From: CAZVAR01 sp964625225
Lineage (GTDB): Bacteria > Pseudomonadota > Alphaproteobacteria > JAJUGE01
DNA length: 42,070 bases
Direction of reading: 5' to 3'
Assembly: GCA_964625225.1 (NCBI GenBank)
Contig: CAZVAR010000015.1
Span: forward strand, 1 to 42,070
The translations under genes and the position numbers were made by a program. This document shows, one piece after another, positions 31,149 through 39,869 of this stretch. The notes under the pieces are model-generated. The model was given only the letters and a program-made list of their open reading frames with translations. It did not search any database and was not told where the DNA came from. Numbering within the stretch: position 1 is the stretch's first letter; the number at the start of each line of letters is the position of its first letter.

Positions 31149-32910
31149 CGCCGACGGCCACGCCCTCGCGCCGGGGGTCGGCGCCGCCGACGAGGCGGCC
31201 GGGAAGGATCCGGATCGCGTGCAGGCCGCTGGTCATCGACCGCAGCGTCACCCGATGGCCGAGCGCCTCGAGGCCGGGCGCGAGTGCGGCCGCCGCCGTG
31301 CCGGCCTCGAGGTCGGTCGGCCCGTTGCGGTTGGCGATGTTGGGTAGCGCGACCGCGGCCTGTACATCCAGGCCCCAGTCGATCACCGCGACCAGCACCT
31401 TGGCCACGTACGGGATGATGCGCGAGCCTCCGGGCGACCCCACCGCCAGCGCCGGCCGCCCGTCCGGCCCGAAGCCGATCATCGGCGCCATGGCGCTGCG
31501 CGGCCGCTTGCCGGGCTCGACCCGGTTCGCCACGGCGACCCCGTCCGCCTCCGGCCGGAAGGCGAAATCGGTGAGCTGGTTGTTGAGCAGGAAGCCGCGC
31601 ACCATGAGCCGCGACCCGAACGCGTTCTCGATGCTGCTGGTCATCGCGACGACGTCGCCCGCGGCATCGACGACCACGAGATGCGAGGTGGAGGGAGGCC
31701 GATCCGAGTCTTCCGGCGTGGCCCGCCAGGTCCGCCGCGCAAGCGGCCTGCCCGGCTCCGCCTTGCCCATGCTCCGCGCCGGGTTGATCCGCTGCGACCG
31801 GCGCGCCAGATAGGCGGGGTCGAGCAGCGCCGCGGCGGGAACGTCGACGAAGTCCGGGTCGGCGACGAACGCCGCGCGGTCGGCGAAGGCCAGCCGGCCG
31901 GCTTCCGCGAACAGATGCGCCGCGCGCAGCGTCCACGGTGCCTCCGCGGCGAGATCGAAGCGCTCCAGGACTCCGAGGATCTGCAGCACGGCGAGCGGGC
32001 CGGAGGAGGGCGGCGGCGGGCCGCACAGCCGCCAGCCGCGATAGCCGCCGCAGACCGGCTCCCGGCGCTTCGCCGCATAGCCGGCCAGATCGGCCGGGGA
32101 CAGCAAACCCGGATTGCCGGGCGCGCTCCGCACCGCGGCGACGATGTCCCGGGCGATCTCGCCAGTATAGAACGCATCCGCCCCGCCCGAAGCGATCCGC
32201 CGCAAGGTATCGGCGAGCGCCGGGTTGTCGCGCACGAACCCGACCGGCAGCGGTGCCCCGTCCGGCGTGTGGAAGTAGCGTGCGGTCTCCGGGTGGCGCC
32301 GCAGATAGGGGTCGCCGGCAATCAGCGCGGCGAGCCGCGGCGAGACCGGGAAGCCTCGCTCGGCCAGCCGGATCGCCGGCTCGAACAGCGTTGCCCAGGG
32401 CAGGCGGCCGGCGTCGCGATGGGCCAGCTCCAGCATCCGCAGCAGGCCCGGCACGCCGACCGAGCGCCCGCCGACCACCGCGTCGAAGAACGCCATCGGC
32501 GTTCCGGCATCGTCCAGGAACAGGTCCGGCCTTGCGGCCGCCGGCGCCGTCTCGCGGCCGTCATAGGCGACCAGCCGGCCGGTTGCCGCATCGTGCCGGA
32601 TCATGAAGGCACCGCCGCCGATTCCGGACGATTGCGGTTCGACGAGCGTCAGCACCATCTGCGCGGCGATCGCCGCGTCGACGGCGCTGCCACCGGCCCG
32701 CAGCATCGCGAGGCCGGCCTCGGCCGCGCGCGGGTGGGCGGCGACCACCATCTGCCGCTCGGCGACGACCGCCGCCTTCGCCCCGCCGCCGCCGGGGGGC
32801 TCCGGCTCCGGCCGCTCCTGCGCCGCCGCCGGCAGCGCCGCCAGCAGCGCCAGGCCGGCCAGCGCCGCGATACCGCCCCGGATCCTCCGGCCGTTCGGCA
32901 TCGCGCTCAT
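31144..32910 (-). CDS. ggt: Gamma-glutamyltransferase
   Basis: 588 residues, Ntn-hydrolase that cleaves gamma-glutamyl bonds (glutathione) in the periplasm and autoprocesses into two subunits. Signal peptide (AALAGLALLAALPAAAQE) then the large-subunit motifs: GGSAVDAAIAAQMVLTLVEPQSSGIGGGAF, YDGRETAPAAA, GVPGLLRMLELAH and the RRIASGGADAFYTGEIA block. The processing nucleophile is the Thr of PPSTSHLVVVD (about residue 408), followed by SSIENAFGSRLMV, NNQLTDF and SPGGSRII near the active site. ATG 32910 overlaps the stop of the small membrane-protein gene upstream (ATGA), so the two are coupled. Confidence 0.95.
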   Translation of the reverse strand: MSAMPNGRRIRGGIAALAGLALLAALPAAAQERPEPEPPGGGGAKAAVVAERQMVVAAHPRAAEAGLAMLRAGGSAVDAAIAAQMVLTLVEPQSSGIGGGAFMIRHDAATGRLVAYDGRETAPAAARPDLFLDDAGTPMAFFDAVVGGRSVGVPGLLRMLELAHRDAGRLPWATLFEPAIRLAERGFPVSPRLAALIAGDPYLRRHPETARYFHTPDGAPLPVGFVRDNPALADTLRRIASGGADAFYTGEIARDIVAAVRSAPGNPGLLSPADLAGYAAKRREPVCGGYRGWRLCGPPPPSSGPLAVLQILGVLERFDLAAEAPWTLRAAHLFAEAGRLAFADRAAFVADPDFVDVPAAALLDPAYLARRSQRINPARSMGKAEPGRPLARRTWRATPEDSDRPPSTSHLVVVDAAGDVVAMTSSIENAFGSRLMVRGFLLNNQLTDFAFRPEADGVAVANRVEPGKRPRSAMAPMIGFGPDGRPALAVGSPGGSRIIPYVAKVLVAVIDWGLDVQAAVALPNIANRNGPTDLEAGTAAAALAPGLEALGHRVTLRSMTSGLHAIRILPGRLVGGADPRREGVAVGD

Positions 32911-33290
32911 CAGAGGAAGCTGCGCGGGTCTTCGACCGGCTCCTGATAGAAGAGGCGGATCCACCCCTTGGCGATGCGCCAGACGAACCAGAGCGTGGCC
33001 GCGGCGAGCACGAGCCAGCCGATCAGGATCCACACCGTGATCCAGCCGACCGCCTGCATCAGCAGGCCCCACCAGAAGGTCCGGATCTGCCACACGGCAT
33101 GCGATTCCAGCCAGGTTCCGCGCACGGGCTCCCGGTTGAAGTAAGCTATGACCGCGCCGATCAGCACCGTGAAGCCGGTGAGGAACGTAAGCGCGTACAG
33201 GCCGTATACGACGTGCGCCAGGATCGTCCGGTTGTCGGTCGGCGGTGGCCCGCCGGCCCGTGGCGGTGTTTCCGGCATGCTCTGCGTCAT
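32910..33290 (-). CDS. Small membrane protein, DUF4870-like
   Basis: 126 residues with about three hydrophobic segments (ILAHVVYGLYALTFLTGFTVLIGAVIAYF; FWWGLLMQAVGWITVWILIGWLVLAA; LWFVWRIAKGW). The Pro-rich N-terminus, HVVYGLYALTF and the YFNR...VRGTWLESHAVWQIRTFWWGL motif are like the DUF4870/YtxA family of small inner-membrane proteins. Function unknown. GGAG lies 7 bases before ATG 33290. Coupled to ggt by a 1-base overlap, so it may assist or be co-regulated with it. Confidence 0.8.
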   Translation of the reverse strand: MTQSMPETPPRAGGPPPTDNRTILAHVVYGLYALTFLTGFTVLIGAVIAYFNREPVRGTWLESHAVWQIRTFWWGLLMQAVGWITVWILIGWLVLAAATLWFVWRIAKGWIRLFYQEPVEDPRSFL

Positions 33291-33425
33291 CGACGGCTCC
33301 GCAATCGTTGCGCGTGCCGGCTACGATCGACGCCGGCGTTGGCGCTGATGAAGAAAATCCGCTCGCCCATTTCCCGATCCGGACACATATCACTCCCCGT
33401 GAGTCAACCGAAGCAGGAGCCCTCG

Positions 33426-33890
33426 ATGCCTCAGGATGCAAAGCCGAACCGGGATGCCGTCGTTTCGGGTCTGGAGAAGGCGATTGCCAACTCCTACACG
33501 TTGATGATCAAGACCCACAACTATCACTGGAACGTCGAAGGCCCCAACTTCGCCGGGCTGCATAACCTGTTCGAGGAGCAGTATCGCGACCTTTTCGACG
33601 CTGTCGACGAGCTGGCGGAGCGCCTGCGCGCTCTCGGTTCCTACGCGCCGGGCGGTCTGCAGGCATTCGGCGCTCTGACCTCGATCAAGGATGCGCCCGA
33701 CCAGCCGAAGGGCTGGCGCGACATGGTCCAGGACCTCGTCGCCAGCCGCGAGCAGATGCTGGCCGACGACCGTCAGCTCCTCGAGGCCGCGGAAGGGGCG
33801 GACGATCAGGTCACCGTCGACTTGATCACCGAGCGTATCGGTGTGAACGAGAAGAATATCTGGATGCTGAAGAGCATCATGGCGCAGTGA
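33426..33890 (+). CDS. dps: Dps-family DNA-binding ferritin-like protein
   Basis: 154 residues. Starved-cell DNA-binding/iron-storing protein that assembles as a dodecamer and oxidises Fe(II) with peroxide. The ferroxidase-centre helices are clear: LMIKTHNYHWNVEGPNFAGLH, LFEEQYRDLFDAVDELAERLRALG. Start ATG 33426 with AGGAG 7 bases upstream, and no long N-terminal Lys-rich tail, so DNA binding may be weak. The last 14 bases overlap the convergent AraC-family gene. No EcfG promoter was found upstream. Confidence 0.95.
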   Translation: MPQDAKPNRDAVVSGLEKAIANSYTLMIKTHNYHWNVEGPNFAGLHNLFEEQYRDLFDAVDELAERLRALGSYAPGGLQAFGALTSIKDAPDQPKGWRDMVQDLVASREQMLADDRQLLEAAEGADDQVTVDLITERIGVNEKNIWMLKSIMAQ

Positions 33891-34707
33891 TGTGTCGCGG
33901 CGGCTCGCGCTCTCGGTCCGGCCGCAGATAGCGCGTCGGCGCGGTGCCGAGCTCGCGGCGGAACATCGCCGTGAAGGCGCTCGGACTCGCATAGCCCAGG
34001 TCCAGCGCGACGCTGGTGACCGGCTCGCCGGCGGCGAGCCGCGTCAACGCCGCCAGCAGCCGCCGCCGTTGCCGCCACTGCCCGAAGCTGAGTCCCGTCT
34101 CGGCGAGGAACAGCCGGGCCAGCGTGCGCGCGCTGGCGCCGGCCGTTCGCGCCCACGCCTCCAGCTCGCGGGTGTCGCCCGGATTCCGCAGCAGCGCCTC
34201 CGCGACCGCGAGCACGCGCCGGTCGCGCGGCATCGGCAGGTGTAGCGGTGCCGCCGGGAGATCGCGGATCTGGTCGAGCGTCACCGCCATCAGCCGCCCG
34301 TCGGGACCGTCCGGTGTGTAATCGTGGGAGATCGCCGCCGCGCGCCGGATCAGCTCCCGCAGCAGCGGCGGCACCGCGACCACGCGACAGTCGCGCGGCA
34401 GCCACGGCGCGGCGTCGGCGGCGATGTAGAGCGTGCACATGCGGATCGCCGTGACCGCACGCACCTGGTGGGTCGTTCCGGCCGGCATCCAGACGGCGAG
34501 CCCGGGCGGGACCAGCCAGGCGCCGGCGTCGGTATGCACCGTCATCACCCCCGATTCGGCGTGAATCAGCTGCGCCCGCCGATGGTGGTGCGGCGGAATG
34601 ACGTGCCCGGCCGGATAGTCGGCGGCGTAGCCGTGAATCGGCTGCGGCAACGCCTCCAGCGCCCGGACCACCGCCCCGGCGTCGCCGCTCTGTCCGGTTC
34701 TCGACAT
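33877..34707 (-). CDS. AraC family transcriptional regulator with cupin N-domain
   Basis: 276 residues from ATG 34707 (MSRTGQSGD). N-terminal cupin effector domain (about 20-110: YPAGHVIPPHHHRRAQLIHAESGVMTV, metal-like His cluster; GLAVWMPAGTTHQVRAV) and C-terminal double helix-turn-helix (about 175-270: WARTAGASARTLARLFLAETGLSFGQW and EPVTSVALDLGYASPSAFTAMFRRELG). Divergent from the MFS gene, 82 bases apart, so it probably regulates that transporter and itself. The ribosome site is weak. An imperfect repeat CTTAT...ATAAG in the shared gap could be an operator. Confidence 0.93.
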   Translation of the reverse strand: MSRTGQSGDAGAVVRALEALPQPIHGYAADYPAGHVIPPHHHRRAQLIHAESGVMTVHTDAGAWLVPPGLAVWMPAGTTHQVRAVTAIRMCTLYIAADAAPWLPRDCRVVAVPPLLRELIRRAAAISHDYTPDGPDGRLMAVTLDQIRDLPAAPLHLPMPRDRRVLAVAEALLRNPGDTRELEAWARTAGASARTLARLFLAETGLSFGQWRQRRRLLAALTRLAAGEPVTSVALDLGYASPSAFTAMFRRELGTAPTRYLRPDREREPPRHITAP

Positions 34708-34789
34708 GGGTTGGCATTCTATCGAAAGACGGGCAAGGGCACAGCCCTTATCAATAGTCCATAAGACTCCGTCCGAGGGAGACGCCGTC

Positions 34790-35983
34790 ATGTCCGCCTT
34801 GCGCGTCCGGCTCCTGTTCCTGAACGTCGGCCACGCCCTGGACCACCTGTTCATGCTGCTCTACGCGACCGCCGTACTGACGATGGGTACGACGTTCGAT
34901 CTCTCCTATGGCGAGCTGCTGGCGCTGGCGACCCCGGGCTTCATCGCGTTCGGTGCCGGCGCGCTGCCGTCGGGCTGGCTCGGCGACCGCTGGAGCCGCA
35001 ACGGCATGATGGTGATCTTCTTCGTCGGCATCGGCGCCGCCAGTCTCGTCACGGGCTTGGCCGATACGCCTGTGCAGCTCGCGATCGGGCTGTTCCTGAT
35101 CGGGGTGTTCGCGTCGATCTACCACCCGGTCGGGATCGCGATGGTCGCCGAAGGGCCGTCGGAGAGCGTCGGCAGCCGCCTCGGCGTCAACGGCGTCTGG
35201 GGCAATATGGGCGTGGCGAGCGCGGCGCTGGTGGCCGGCGCGCTGGCGGAATGGTTCTCCTGGCGCGCGGCCTTTCTGGTACCGGGCGCGGTCGCAGTGG
35301 CGACCGGGCTCGCCTTCTGGCTGTTCGTGCGCTCGGCGCCGCAGATTACCGGCGGCGGCCGGCCGCAGAAGAAGGGCGTGGCGCTGACTCCTGGCTGGCA
35401 GCGGGTGCTGGTGGTGCTGATCATCGCCACGCTGTTCGGCGGCGTCGTCTTCAACGCCACGACGATCTCCCTGCCCAAGGTCTTCGACGAACGCCTCGCC
35501 AGCCTGGTCGCGACCCCGCTCGGAGTCGGCGCCCTGGCCGCCATCGTCTATGCCGTCGCGGCCTTCACGCAGATCCCGGTGGGCCGTGCGATCGATCGCT
35601 ACCCGATCCGCCCGGTGTTCGCGGTGCTGGCGATCGGCCAGGTGCTGGCGCTGGCGCTGGCGGCGACCGCCTGGAGCTGGGGGATGTTCGTTGCCGCCCT
35701 GCTGGTCATGGTCATGGTGTTCGGGCAGATTCCGATCGGCGACGCGCTGATCGCCCGCTACACGCCGGACGTCTATCGCAGCCGGGTCTACTCGATCAAA
35801 TACGTGATCTCGCTGGGTGTGGCTTCGCTGGCGGTGCCGACGATCGCCCTGATCTATGAGCTGGGCGGCGGTTTCATGGCGCTGTTCCTGGTCCTCGCCG
35901 GTGCCTCGGTCGTCATCACCGCGGCGGCACTGATGCTGCCGGGCCGTTTGGGCGAGGCCGTCGCCCCGGCGCCAGCGGAGTAG
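34790..35983 (+). CDS. MFS transporter
   Basis: 397 residues, about 12 membrane segments. Starts MSALRVRLLFLNVGHALDHLFMLLYATAVLT with GAGGGAG 6-8 bases upstream of ATG 34790. The loop 2-3 MFS motif GDRWSRNG and GLFLIGVFASIYHPVG are present, and the second half has VGRAIDRYPIRPVF. Its opening resembles the fosmidomycin-resistance/ Fsr-like efflux group. Transported substrate unknown; divergent AraC regulator with a cupin sensor suggests induction by a small molecule. A hairpin-and-T-tract terminator follows the stop. Confidence 0.93.
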   Translation: MSALRVRLLFLNVGHALDHLFMLLYATAVLTMGTTFDLSYGELLALATPGFIAFGAGALPSGWLGDRWSRNGMMVIFFVGIGAASLVTGLADTPVQLAIGLFLIGVFASIYHPVGIAMVAEGPSESVGSRLGVNGVWGNMGVASAALVAGALAEWFSWRAAFLVPGAVAVATGLAFWLFVRSAPQITGGGRPQKKGVALTPGWQRVLVVLIIATLFGGVVFNATTISLPKVFDERLASLVATPLGVGALAAIVYAVAAFTQIPVGRAIDRYPIRPVFAVLAIGQVLALALAATAWSWGMFVAALLVMVMVFGQIPIGDALIARYTPDVYRSRVYSIKYVISLGVASLAVPTIALIYELGGGFMALFLVLAGASVVITAAALMLPGRLGEAVAPAPAE

Positions 35984-35986
35984 GGC

Positions 35987-36021
35987 GGCCCGGCGCTTGA
36001 CCGGGCCTGTCGGGCGTTTTT
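35987..36021 (+). terminator. Terminator candidate after the MFS gene
   Basis: GGCCCGG (35987-35993), loop CGCTTGA, CCGGGCC (36001-36007), then a five-T run at 36017-36021. The T-run is about 10 bases from the stem, longer than ideal, so moderate. Confidence 0.5.
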
Positions 36022-36030
36022 CACTGGAGC

Positions 36031-36052
36031 GCGGACCTTCGGGTCCGCCCTT
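36031..36052 (+). terminator. UUCG-tetraloop hairpin
   Basis: GCGGACC-TTCG-GGTCCGC (36031-36048) followed by CCTTTC. A very stable hairpin just beyond the first one; probably a second, backup terminator of the MFS transcript. Confidence 0.5.
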
Positions 36053-36130
36053 TCGATCCGGAGCGACGGGGAAGGGGCGGGCCCGAGGCCACGCGCTCCA
36101 CAGGCATCAGGCCGCTACCGGGATCCCGCC

Positions 36131-37378
36131 TTGACCCAGTCCCACCGCGTTACCGTGATCGGTGCCGGCATTGTCGGCGTCTGCTGCGCGTTCCATCTGC
36201 GCCGTGACGGTCACCGCGTCACCCTGCTCGACCGGGATCCGCCCGGCAGCCATACCTCGTTCGGCAATGCCGGCGCGATCAGCGCGCAGTCCTGCATCCC
36301 GATGGCGGGGCCGGGCATCGTCAAGCAGGTGCCGAAATGGCTGCTCGACCCGCTCGGCCCGCTGGCGATCCGCTGGTCCTATCTGCCGCGCGCCTTGCCC
36401 TGGCTGATGCGCTTCGTTGCCGCCGGCACGCCGGAAAAGATCCGCGCCCAGTCGAAGGCGCTGCGCGCACTGCACGCACCGGTCGTGGAGGCGCATCGGG
36501 AGCTCGCCGAAGCGGCCGGCTGCGCCGACCTCATCCGCCAGGACGGCGCGCTCTACGTCTACGAGACGGAGGAGGCCTTCCGCGCCGATGCCGGCAGCCG
36601 CGCTCTGATGCGCGAGCGCGGCGTCGAGCTGCACGAGCTGGACGGCCACGAGCTGCGGCAGATGGAGCCGGATCTGGCGCCGATCTTCGTCCGCGCCACC
36701 TTCTTTCCCGGCGGCGCGCATTGCCTCGATCCGGGCGCGCTGGTCCGGCGCTACGCTGAGGCCTTCGTGCGCGCCGGGGGCGAGATCCGGGCCGCCCACG
36801 CCACCGGATTCGAGATCGGCCCGGACGGTCCGCGCAAGGTCCGCACCGACGCGGGCGACATCGAGGCCGACCGCATCGTGATCGCGGCCGGGGCATGGTC
36901 GCACCGGCTCTCGGCGCAGTTTGGAGACGGTTTCCCGCTGGAGAGCGAGCGCGGCTACCATATGGTCCTGCCGCACTCCGGGATTTCGACACGGCGGCCG
37001 ATCAGCTTCATCGAGCGCCGCTTCATGGCCACCACGATGAACATGGGCCTGCGCCTCGCCGGCACGGTGGAATTTGCCGGCCTGGAGGCCCCGCCCAATT
37101 GGGGCCGGGCCGAGAAGCTGGTGGAGCATGCGAAACGGGCCTTCGTCGGACTGGATGCATCCGAAGGCAGCCGCTGGATGGGGCACCGGCCGGCGACGCC
37201 GGATTCGCTGCCGGTGATCGGGCGCTCGCCGCGTCACCCGGCCGTCTTCTACGCATTCGGCCACGGCCATCTCGGCCTGACCGGCGCCGCGGTCACCGGC
37301 CGATACATCGCCGATCTGGTGGCCGGTCGCGAGCCGGCGATCGACCTGTCTCCCTTCCGCATCGACCGCTATCGGTAA
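36131..37378 (+). CDS. FAD-dependent D-amino-acid dehydrogenase-like oxidoreductase
   Basis: 415 residues, DadA/DAO family. The dinucleotide motif VIGAGIVGVCCAFHLRRDGHRVTLLD is at 9-34, and the C-terminus has GHGHLGLTGAAVTGRYIADLV. No ATG or GTG precedes the Rossmann motif in frame, so the start is TTG 36131, with weak GGGAT upstream; a GTG within the motif would be too late. Members oxidise D-amino acids or related amines at the inner membrane (DadA) or in the cytoplasm. It stands alone, so substrate is unproven. It is convergent with the DUF1127 gene, whose terminator lies between them. Confidence 0.88.
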   Translation: MTQSHRVTVIGAGIVGVCCAFHLRRDGHRVTLLDRDPPGSHTSFGNAGAISAQSCIPMAGPGIVKQVPKWLLDPLGPLAIRWSYLPRALPWLMRFVAAGTPEKIRAQSKALRALHAPVVEAHRELAEAAGCADLIRQDGALYVYETEEAFRADAGSRALMRERGVELHELDGHELRQMEPDLAPIFVRATFFPGGAHCLDPGALVRRYAEAFVRAGGEIRAAHATGFEIGPDGPRKVRTDAGDIEADRIVIAAGAWSHRLSAQFGDGFPLESERGYHMVLPHSGISTRRPISFIERRFMATTMNMGLRLAGTVEFAGLEAPPNWGRAEKLVEHAKRAFVGLDASEGSRWMGHRPATPDSLPVIGRSPRHPAVFYAFGHGHLGLTGAAVTGRYIADLVAGREPAIDLSPFRIDRYR

Positions 37379-37381
37379 GAA

Positions 37382-37417
37382 AGAAAATGGCCGCCGCGAT
37401 GCGAGGTCGCGACGGCC
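37382..37417 (-). terminator. Terminator of the DUF1127 gene
   Basis: On the minus strand, GGCCGTCGCGA, loop, TCGCGGCGGCC (stem 11 with one mismatch, plus-strand positions 37389-37417), followed by ATTTTCTTTC. A good intrinsic terminator downstream of the DUF1127 stop. Confidence 0.7.
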
Positions 37418-37447
37418 GAGGTGCACAGGGGAGAAGAGACGGACGGC

Positions 37448-37816
37448 TCAGGCTGCGCGGCGTCGCTCGGCCGTGTCGGCCGGCGGGGCAGGCAGGGTCA
37501 CGACGTCCGGGACCGGGGTGGCCTTCGGTCCGGGCCGCCCTGCGGGCAGGCGGCCGCGGGCGATCTCATCGGCCGTCGACCAGATGTCCCCGCGATAAAG
37601 GCCGATGTCCTTCAGCGTCCGGTCGTCCAGCGCCTGCAGGACGCGCTGGGTCGCCCGGCGCTCATGCCAGCGGCGCAACGCCGCGACCGCGGCCTCGACC
37701 CCTCCGGCCACGGCACGCGCGCCGCGGCCGAGCAGCCTCCGCAATTCGCGCGCTCGATCGATCCGTACCCGCTCGACGATGGGCTGATAGCTGGGCCTAC
37801 TCAACTCGGGAGACAT
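37448..37816 (-). CDS. DUF1127 domain protein
   Basis: 122 residues from ATG 37816, with GGAGGAG 9 bases upstream. The DUF1127 (YjiS-like) core is near 45-85: LRRWHERRATQRVLQALDDRTLKDIGLYRGDIWS, preceded by an Ala/Arg-rich helix and followed by a Pro-rich tail. In alphaproteobacteria small DUF1127 proteins bind RNA and affect phosphate/carbon metabolism and motility, but longer versions like this are uncharacterised. Divergent from a LysR-type regulator gene (150-base gap). Confidence 0.88.
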   Translation of the reverse strand: MSPELSRPSYQPIVERVRIDRARELRRLLGRGARAVAGGVEAAVAALRRWHERRATQRVLQALDDRTLKDIGLYRGDIWSTADEIARGRLPAGRPGPKATPVPDVVTLPAPPADTAERRRAA

Positions 37817-37966
37817 GATTCGCACTCCTCCGGGGCGGATCAGGCTTAGAAAATCTGAAGCGTGCCCGCCACCCGATGCTGTCACGTTCCCTGTTATGAG
37901 AGCGATTGCAGCTGGCCACAAACGAGTTATCCTCGGGTATCCTGTTAGAAAAGCTAAGCTGATGCC

Positions 37967-38890
37967 ATGGCCCGACGCCTGCCTCCGCTGAACGCCCTGC
38001 GCGCCTTCGAGGCCGCGGCGCGCCACATGAGCTTCACCAAGGCCGCGGAGGAACTGTTCGTCACCCCGGCGGCGATCAGCCACCAGATCAGGGCGCTCGA
38101 GGAATGGGTCGGCCAGCCCTTGTTCCGCCGGCTCAACCGGGCGCTGCTGCTGACCGAGGCGGGGCAGATGCTGCATCCCGGCCTGCGGGACGGCTTCGAC
38201 CGTCTGGCCGAGACGGTCGAGCGGCTCCGGGCCTGCGAGGCGGGGGGCGAGCTGGTCGTCAGCATGCCGCCTTCCTTCGCGTCGAAATGGCTGGTCCCGC
38301 GGCTGGAGCGCTTCACCAGCCGCCACCCGGACATCGACGTGCGCATTTCCGCGAACATCGAGCTGGTCGATTTCCGCCGCGACCGGGTGGACGTCGCGCT
38401 GCGGTTCGGGTTCGGCCACTATCCCGAGCTGGAGGTCCATCGGCTGTTCACCGAGTCGGTGGCGCCGATCTGCAGTCCTCGCCTGTTGGAGGGGCCGCAT
38501 CCGCTGCGCACGCCGCAGGATCTGCGGTTGCATACCCTGCTCCACGACGATTCGACGTTTCTGTTCGACGCGACGCACCCGGACTGGCGGATGTGGCTCA
38601 AGGCGGCCGGCGTGGAAGGGGTGGACGCGTCGCGCGGCCCCCGCTTTTCCCATGCGGAGCACGCGATCCAGGCCGCGGTCGACGGGACCGGCGTCGTGCT
38701 CGGCCGCATCACGCTGGCCGCGACCGACATCGCGGCGGGGCGGCTGGTCCTGCCGTTCGAGTTGGTTCTGCCGATCCGGCCCGCCTACTATCTCGTCCTG
38801 CCGCGCGCCGCCAATCGACCTGCCAAGGTCGCCGCCTTCCGCGACTGGCTGCTCGCCGAAGCGGCGCAGGAGCAAGTCGGGGACCGGTGA
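37967..38890 (+). CDS. LysR family transcriptional regulator, GcvA-type
   Basis: 307 residues. N-terminal winged HTH: LPPLNALRAFEAAARHMSFTKAAEELFVTPAAISHQIRALEEWVG, the signature of the GcvA-like subgroup. Effector domain about 92-300 with RHPDIDVRISANIELVDFRRDRVDVALRFGFG. GcvA regulates the glycine-cleavage operon in enterics, but gcv genes are not here and most relatives regulate a divergent neighbour, in this case DUF1127. AAAAGC(T)AAGC precedes ATG 37967. Confidence 0.95.
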   Translation: MARRLPPLNALRAFEAAARHMSFTKAAEELFVTPAAISHQIRALEEWVGQPLFRRLNRALLLTEAGQMLHPGLRDGFDRLAETVERLRACEAGGELVVSMPPSFASKWLVPRLERFTSRHPDIDVRISANIELVDFRRDRVDVALRFGFGHYPELEVHRLFTESVAPICSPRLLEGPHPLRTPQDLRLHTLLHDDSTFLFDATHPDWRMWLKAAGVEGVDASRGPRFSHAEHAIQAAVDGTGVVLGRITLAATDIAAGRLVLPFELVLPIRPAYYLVLPRAANRPAKVAAFRDWLLAEAAQEQVGDR

Positions 38891-38999
38891 CGGGAGCGGC
38901 TCCCGCTCGGAGCGCACTCATCGTCCCCACCCTTCGTGCCCTGCGCTCGGGAAGGCGAGGGGGCGGCGGCCGGTAGCGACCGCACTCCGGGCGCCTTGG

Positions 39000-39869
39000 T
39001 CAGCGCGTCGCCCAGTCGGCGACGTTCCGCGCCATCGCGGCGGCATGGCGGGGATCGTCGGCAAACTCGGCGAGCTCCGACAGTCTGAGCACGCCGCTGA
39101 GCAGGTGGATGCGCTCACGGTCGAGGGCACGGCCGGTCAGAGCTTCGTATTCGGCGACGATCCGGGCGGTGAGGTCGGGCGCGATCCAGTTCGAATAGAT
39201 GAACTCCTGGTGGAGCGGGCCGAAACCGGAATCGGCGAAATCGTATATGCCGTTGAGCCGGTTGCTCGCGTGATCGAACGCCATGTTCCACCCGTGCCCG
39301 TCGAAGAAGCCGTACGTCGTCCCGTAGGGGTCCGGCGGCAATCGCTGCCAGGCCGCGATGGTTCGATCCGCATAGAGGCGGAGGCCCGGCGGCAGGACCG
39401 GCCAAACGCGCCGCAGGATGTCCTCCGGCCCGAGCCAGGGCCTGATCGGTCCGGCGCCGGCTTCTTCCATGGCGCGCGGATCGAGACGGTGAAGCTGGGC
39501 GTAGAAGAGTGCCATGTCGGCGGCCAGGTGGTGCCGGGCTTCATCCGGCAGCATCCCGTAGTGCCGCGTCAGCAGGTGGTCGCCCGCGAGCTTGACGTGC
39601 CGTGAGAACAGCGGCGGGCCGGGATGGATGGTCGGATCGGGGACCGGCATGGTCACGGCCGGGCGGACGACGGCAAGGACGCGCGCCTCGGTCTTCAGGG
39701 CCCGCTCCGCCGCTTCGTGCCGGGGAAACTTGAAGATCAGCCGGTCGTCGACGTCGACGGCGACGCAGTCCCAGCCGGTCGTAAGAAGCGTGAATTCCGA
39801 GTCCGAAAGGTCCGGGAACGCCGCGGTGATCGCGACCCGCATGGTCTCGGGGACTGTCGTCGGCATCAT
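39000..39869 (-). CDS. Aminoglycoside phosphotransferase (APH)-family protein
   Basis: 289 residues, protein-kinase-like fold. N-lobe GWDCVAVDVDDRLIFKFPRHEAAERALKTEARVL holds the ATP-binding Lys. The C-lobe motif FFDGHGWNMAFDHASNRLNGIYDFADSGFGPLHQEF contains the catalytic loop (HGxxxN) and the metal-binding DFxD. Members phosphorylate antibiotics, homoserine, choline or other small molecules; this is not enough to call antibiotic resistance. Start ATG 39869 (next-codon ATG at 39866 also possible), with AGAGG upstream. Confidence 0.88.
   Translation of the reverse strand: MMPTTVPETMRVAITAAFPDLSDSEFTLLTTGWDCVAVDVDDRLIFKFPRHEAAERALKTEARVLAVVRPAVTMPVPDPTIHPGPPLFSRHVKLAGDHLLTRHYGMLPDEARHHLAADMALFYAQLHRLDPRAMEEAGAGPIRPWLGPEDILRRVWPVLPPGLRLYADRTIAAWQRLPPDPYGTTYGFFDGHGWNMAFDHASNRLNGIYDFADSGFGPLHQEFIYSNWIAPDLTARIVAEYEALTGRALDRERIHLLSGVLRLSELAEFADDPRHAAAMARNVADWATR

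Noticed and set aside
39000..39869. Aminoglycoside resistance gene
   Set aside because: The fold is shared by many non-resistance kinases and there is no mobile-element context.
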